Shown here: positions 61,282 to 64,000 of the stretch, in pieces
Position numbering within the stretch: the first letter of the stretch is position 1
How the letters are laid out: each line of letters begins with the position of its first letter
Assembly (NCBI RefSeq): GCF_000175215.2
Contig: NC_014816.1
Span: forward strand, 2,043,001-2,107,000
Direction of reading: 5' to 3'
DNA length: 64,000 bases
Source: Asticcacaulis excentricus CB 48
GTDB taxonomy: Bacteria; Pseudomonadota; Alphaproteobacteria; Caulobacterales; Caulobacteraceae
The notes under the pieces: generated by a model
Seen by the model: the letters and a program-made list of their open reading frames with translations, nothing else
Database searches by the model: none
Told to the model about the DNA's origin: nothing
Position numbers and translations under genes: made by a program

Positions 61282-63876
61282 ATGAAGCTTTTCTCGCCAC
61301 AACCCAGCCGAAGCGGAGCCACAGACGGCCTGCGCATCCGGCTGGGTGGGGCTCAAGGTGGCGGCTCGCTCAAATCCAGCCTGCTGACGCAGGTCAGCCC
61401 ACGTATGCCCCTGTGGATGCGCATCGGCGGGCTCAGCCTAGCGCTGGGCCTGATGCTGTTTGCGGCCATTTCTTCGGCACGTTTGCAAAACGATCTCTCG
61501 TCCGGTCAGGCGGCGCGCGATGCCGCCGCCTATGGGCAGGCCCGGCTGAACGCGCTCAGGGCCGACAAAGCCGTGTCCGTCGCCCGCGTCGCAATGGACG
61601 GGGCGCTATCGATCTATCAGTCACAGCCGGGGGCGGCCCAAAGTGGGGTACAAAAGGCGCTTGAAGCCTCTGGTGGCGCCGTGGCCTCGCTGGCCCTCGT
61701 TGATGCCGAAGGGCGCATCATTGCGCGCGCCGGTCAGGATGAAAACAGCCTGCTGAGCGAGGCGGCGAGGGTCGAAGACAAGGGTTTTGCGGCTCTCGCG
61801 CTCGGCTCGCGCCTGACGCGCACGGCGCGCGCCTATCTGGTGCGCACACCCGCTCCCGGCCGCGTGCGCGCCGTCGCGCGCCTCAACAATCCGCTGCGAG
61901 ACGCCGAAAACACGCGCGACAACCAGATTGTACTGATCAATGCCGCCGGCGACATCCTTAGCGCCTCAGACGAGCGGCTGACGGGACTGAATATCCGCAA
62001 AGCCCTGACCGTCACGCCGGAACAGATCCGAGACAATGCCAACAGCGCGCGTATCAGCCAAGGCACGCTGGAAGAAAAGGGCTTTGTCCGCATCGCGGCC
62101 GTGCGCGAGGGCGAAAACGGCCTGACTACGCTTTATGTCGAGCCGTCGAACGCCGCGGCGGCACGCAACTGGCTGACGACCGCGACGCTGTTTATCGGGC
62201 CTCTGATCATCGGTGCGCTTTTCGGGATGCTGCTGATCGTGCAAAGCCGGCGTAACTCCGAAGCGGCGCGTCAGTATGAGGCCAAGGAGACGAGGTACCG
62301 GCTCGCCGTCGAAGCGGCGCGCTGCGGTATCTGGGAATGGGACCTCGAAAGCGATCAGGTCTTCATGTCCGAAGTCACCGGCGTCATGTTCGGCTGGGGC
62401 GGCAGCGGCGTGGCGACGACCAACGAAGTCCTGCTGCGTATCGCCCCCGAACACAGAGAAACGGTGCGCAAGGCCTTGCTTAACGCGCGCGGCCATGGCG
62501 CGCTTGATGTGTCCTTCCGCGTGCCGGGCGATAACGGGCGCGCGATCTGGATTGATGCACGCGGTCAGGCGACCGGCCCGCGCGGCCCGGCGGGCTTTAC
62601 GCGCCTATCGGGCGTGGCGCTCGACGTCTCCGAGGAACGCGCGGCTCAGTCGCGCGCTCAGCGCGCCGAAGCGCGTCTGACCGGGGCTATCAACTCGGTG
62701 TCGGATGCCTTCGTCCTGTGGGATCGTCGCGGCCGGCTGGTGATGTGGAATGCCGTGTTTGGCCGCACCTTCAGCATCGACCCTCGCTTCCTCAAGGCGG
62801 GCACGTCGCGCGAACTGATCGAAAAGGTCATGGCCATCGCCATCCGCCGTCAGGAGCCGGTGATTGACGGCCGCGAAGGCGTGGTGGAAGCCGAACTGAA
62901 CGACGGGCGCTGGATACAGATTTCCGAGAGCCGGACGCTGGAAGGCGGCACGGTTGTCACCGGGGCGGACATCACCGCCATCAAGGTTCAGGAGGAGATG
63001 AGCCGGCGCAACGAGGAACAGCTTCAGGCCATGGTCGATAAGCTTGAACAAAGCCGCCGCATCCAGACCGACCTTGCCAAAAAGTATGAAATGGCCAAGA
63101 TTCGTGCCGAACAGGCCAATCACGCTAAGTCGGAATTCTTGGCCAATATGAGCCACGAACTGCGCACGCCGTTGAACGCGATTAACGGCTTCTCCGAGAT
63201 CATGGCAGGCGAAATGTTCGGGCCTTTGGGCCATGCGCGCTATAAGGAATATGCGGGCGATATCCTCAGCTCCGGTCAGCATCTGCTGGCCCTGATCAAC
63301 GACATTCTCGACATGTCGAAAATCGAGGCGGGCAAGATGACGCTGCGTTTTGAACCCGTCTCCGTCGAAGAGGTTGTGGACGACACGCTGCGTTTGGTAC
63401 GGCAGCGGGCGGAAAAGGCGGGGCTAAAAATGCGCGTGCACCTGCCGCAACTTCCAGATATTCAGGCCGATTATCGCGCGTTGAAACAGATACTGCTAAA
63501 CATCCTGACAAACGCCATCAAGTTCACGCCGTCGGGCGGCACCATCACTGTGTCGGCGGTCCCGACGGACAGCTTCATGCACCTCTACGTCGCCGACACC
63601 GGCATCGGCATTGCCCCAAAGGACATGGAGCGTCTGGCCCGCCCGTTCGAGCAGATCGAAAACCAGTTCTCGCGCACCAAGGAAGGTACCGGCCTCGGCC
63701 TCGCCCTCACCAAGTCGCTGATCGAGATGCACTCGGGCCGTCTGGAAGTCGATTCCACCGTCGGTCAGGGCACCACGGTCAGCGTCATCCTGCCTCTGAC
63801 CCAGACCAGCCCCGGAGCCAGCGCCGACGACACGCCGGATACCTCGGACACGTCTGGTCAGATCGCCGCCGCCTAA
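61282..63876 (+). CDS. PleC/DivJ-type sensor histidine kinase
   Basis: Membrane kinase of 864 residues. Two transmembrane helices (about residues 45-66 and 297-318) bracket a periplasmic sensor region. Two PAS-like domains follow (about 330-460 and 465-580), a short coiled coil, the dimerisation helix with phospho-His625 in MSHELRTPLNAINGFSEIM, and the ATPase domain with TGIGIA and GTGLGLALTKSLIEMH. The stretch around GEMFGPLG and SGQHLLALINDILDMSKIEA closely resembles PleC and DivJ of Caulobacter; the total length and tail suggest PleC. Exact orthology needs a tree. Confidence 0.85.
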   Translation: MKLFSPQPSRSGATDGLRIRLGGAQGGGSLKSSLLTQVSPRMPLWMRIGGLSLALGLMLFAAISSARLQNDLSSGQAARDAAAYGQARLNALRADKAVSVARVAMDGALSIYQSQPGAAQSGVQKALEASGGAVASLALVDAEGRIIARAGQDENSLLSEAARVEDKGFAALALGSRLTRTARAYLVRTPAPGRVRAVARLNNPLRDAENTRDNQIVLINAAGDILSASDERLTGLNIRKALTVTPEQIRDNANSARISQGTLEEKGFVRIAAVREGENGLTTLYVEPSNAAAARNWLTTATLFIGPLIIGALFGMLLIVQSRRNSEAARQYEAKETRYRLAVEAARCGIWEWDLESDQVFMSEVTGVMFGWGGSGVATTNEVLLRIAPEHRETVRKALLNARGHGALDVSFRVPGDNGRAIWIDARGQATGPRGPAGFTRLSGVALDVSEERAAQSRAQRAEARLTGAINSVSDAFVLWDRRGRLVMWNAVFGRTFSIDPRFLKAGTSRELIEKVMAIAIRRQEPVIDGREGVVEAELNDGRWIQISESRTLEGGTVVTGADITAIKVQEEMSRRNEEQLQAMVDKLEQSRRIQTDLAKKYEMAKIRAEQANHAKSEFLANMSHELRTPLNAINGFSEIMAGEMFGPLGHARYKEYAGDILSSGQHLLALINDILDMSKIEAGKMTLRFEPVSVEEVVDDTLRLVRQRAEKAGLKMRVHLPQLPDIQADYRALKQILLNILTNAIKFTPSGGTITVSAVPTDSFMHLYVADTGIGIAPKDMERLARPFEQIENQFSRTKEGTGLGLALTKSLIEMHSGRLEVDSTVGQGTTVSVILPLTQTSPGASADDTPDTSDTSGQIAAA

Positions 63877-63909
63877 GATGGCCAAGCTCTGGTCCCCCTT
63901 CTGCCGGCT

Positions 63910-64000
63910 GTGACGGACCGGCGCACCCTGTGGGGCATAGGCTGCGGAGTCATCGCCGGCGCCTTATGGGGCCTTGTGTTTCTCACTCCCGAACTGGCGG
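63910..64000 (+). CDS. Start of DMT/EamA-family transporter (partial)
   Basis: A GTG-initiated frame runs to the window end: MTDRRTLWGIGCGVIAGALW continuing with a hydrophobic helix ending FLTPEL. GALWGLVFL at the first helix is typical of EamA/DMT drug-metabolite transporters. Ribosome binding site is weak, and only 30 codons are visible. Confidence 0.5.
   Translation, partial: MTDRRTLWGIGCGVIAGALWGLVFLTPELA

Noticed and set aside
1..64000. CRISPR arrays, tRNA or rRNA genes, prophage or toxin-antitoxin modules
   Set aside because: Searched by eye; no regularly spaced repeats, cloverleaf with CCA-type end, or phage and toxin gene signatures were found. The only mobile element seen is the IS4 copy.

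Overview
The window is high-GC, densely packed alphaproteobacterial chromosome and most likely comes from the Caulobacteraceae, with Asticcacaulis or a close relative as my best guess. The lineage call rests on the Caulobacter-type oxidative xylose genes (XylB and XylX closely resemble the C. crescentus proteins as I remember them), a complete Entner-Doudoroff operon in the order zwf-pgl-edd-glk-eda, a PleC/DivJ-type sensor kinase, and many extracellular plant-polysaccharide enzymes. No rRNA, tRNA, CRISPR array or prophage was seen.

Layout. 1-3.5 kb: the start of xylC, then xylB and xylX, plus a LacI regulator, all on the minus strand. 3.8-7.9 kb: a carbohydrate esterase, a GH29 fucosidase and a DUF2798 membrane protein behind a structured leader. 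8-13.6 kb: two very small genes, then carA and carB with an AT-richer orphan frame between them. 13.7-17.5 kb: a winged-helix regulator with a membrane protein, divergent from a prolyl oligopeptidase, then an MliC-like lipoprotein. 17.5-21.6 kb: an IclR regulator, malate synthase G and an SMP-30 lactonase. 21.8-27 kb: GH2, GH39 and SDR genes in a row. 27-33 kb: modABC, aroA and feoAB with a small Cys-rich partner. 33-38 kb: a purine permease with a secreted nucleosidase, then a PL4 rhamnogalacturonan lyase. 38-39.3 kb: an intact IS4-family element. 39.4-46.3 kb: a sugar-type Na+ symporter, a ThuA-like protein, a GH3 lipoprotein, a gene-free 0.6 kb block and a DUF6624 protein. 46.3-56.2 kb: a LacI regulator, the Entner-Doudoroff operon and ppc. 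56.5-64 kb: a truncated haemoglobin, a Caulobacter-like hypothetical, pepN, a response regulator, a sensor kinase and the first codons of a DMT transporter.

Function. The theme is breakdown of hemicellulose, pectin and beta-glucan (GH2, GH3, GH29, GH39, PL4, esterase). Sugars are taken up by an SSS symporter and feed the Weimberg/xylonate route and the Entner-Doudoroff route. PEP carboxylase and malate synthase refill the TCA cycle. Two by-eye operator families link these blocks. One resembles WWGWTACCGCTAYCWT and sits upstream of xylX, the ED-linked lacI and ppc. The other is TGACAGCGCTGTCA, upstream of zwf, the GH3 gene and a gene-free block.

The most unusual content is non-coding. There is a roughly 200-nt hairpin-rich block ending in a strong terminator with a LacI-type operator at its 5' side (44.9-45.1 kb). 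A second orphan minus-strand terminator unit lies at 33.1 kb. Both candidates expose a CCUCC motif in a loop. There is also a long-range-paired leader before the DUF2798 gene (7.57-7.67 kb), a dispersed hairpin repeat, and an IS4 copy sitting inside a bidirectional terminator. All gene names rest on recalled family features; no database search was run.
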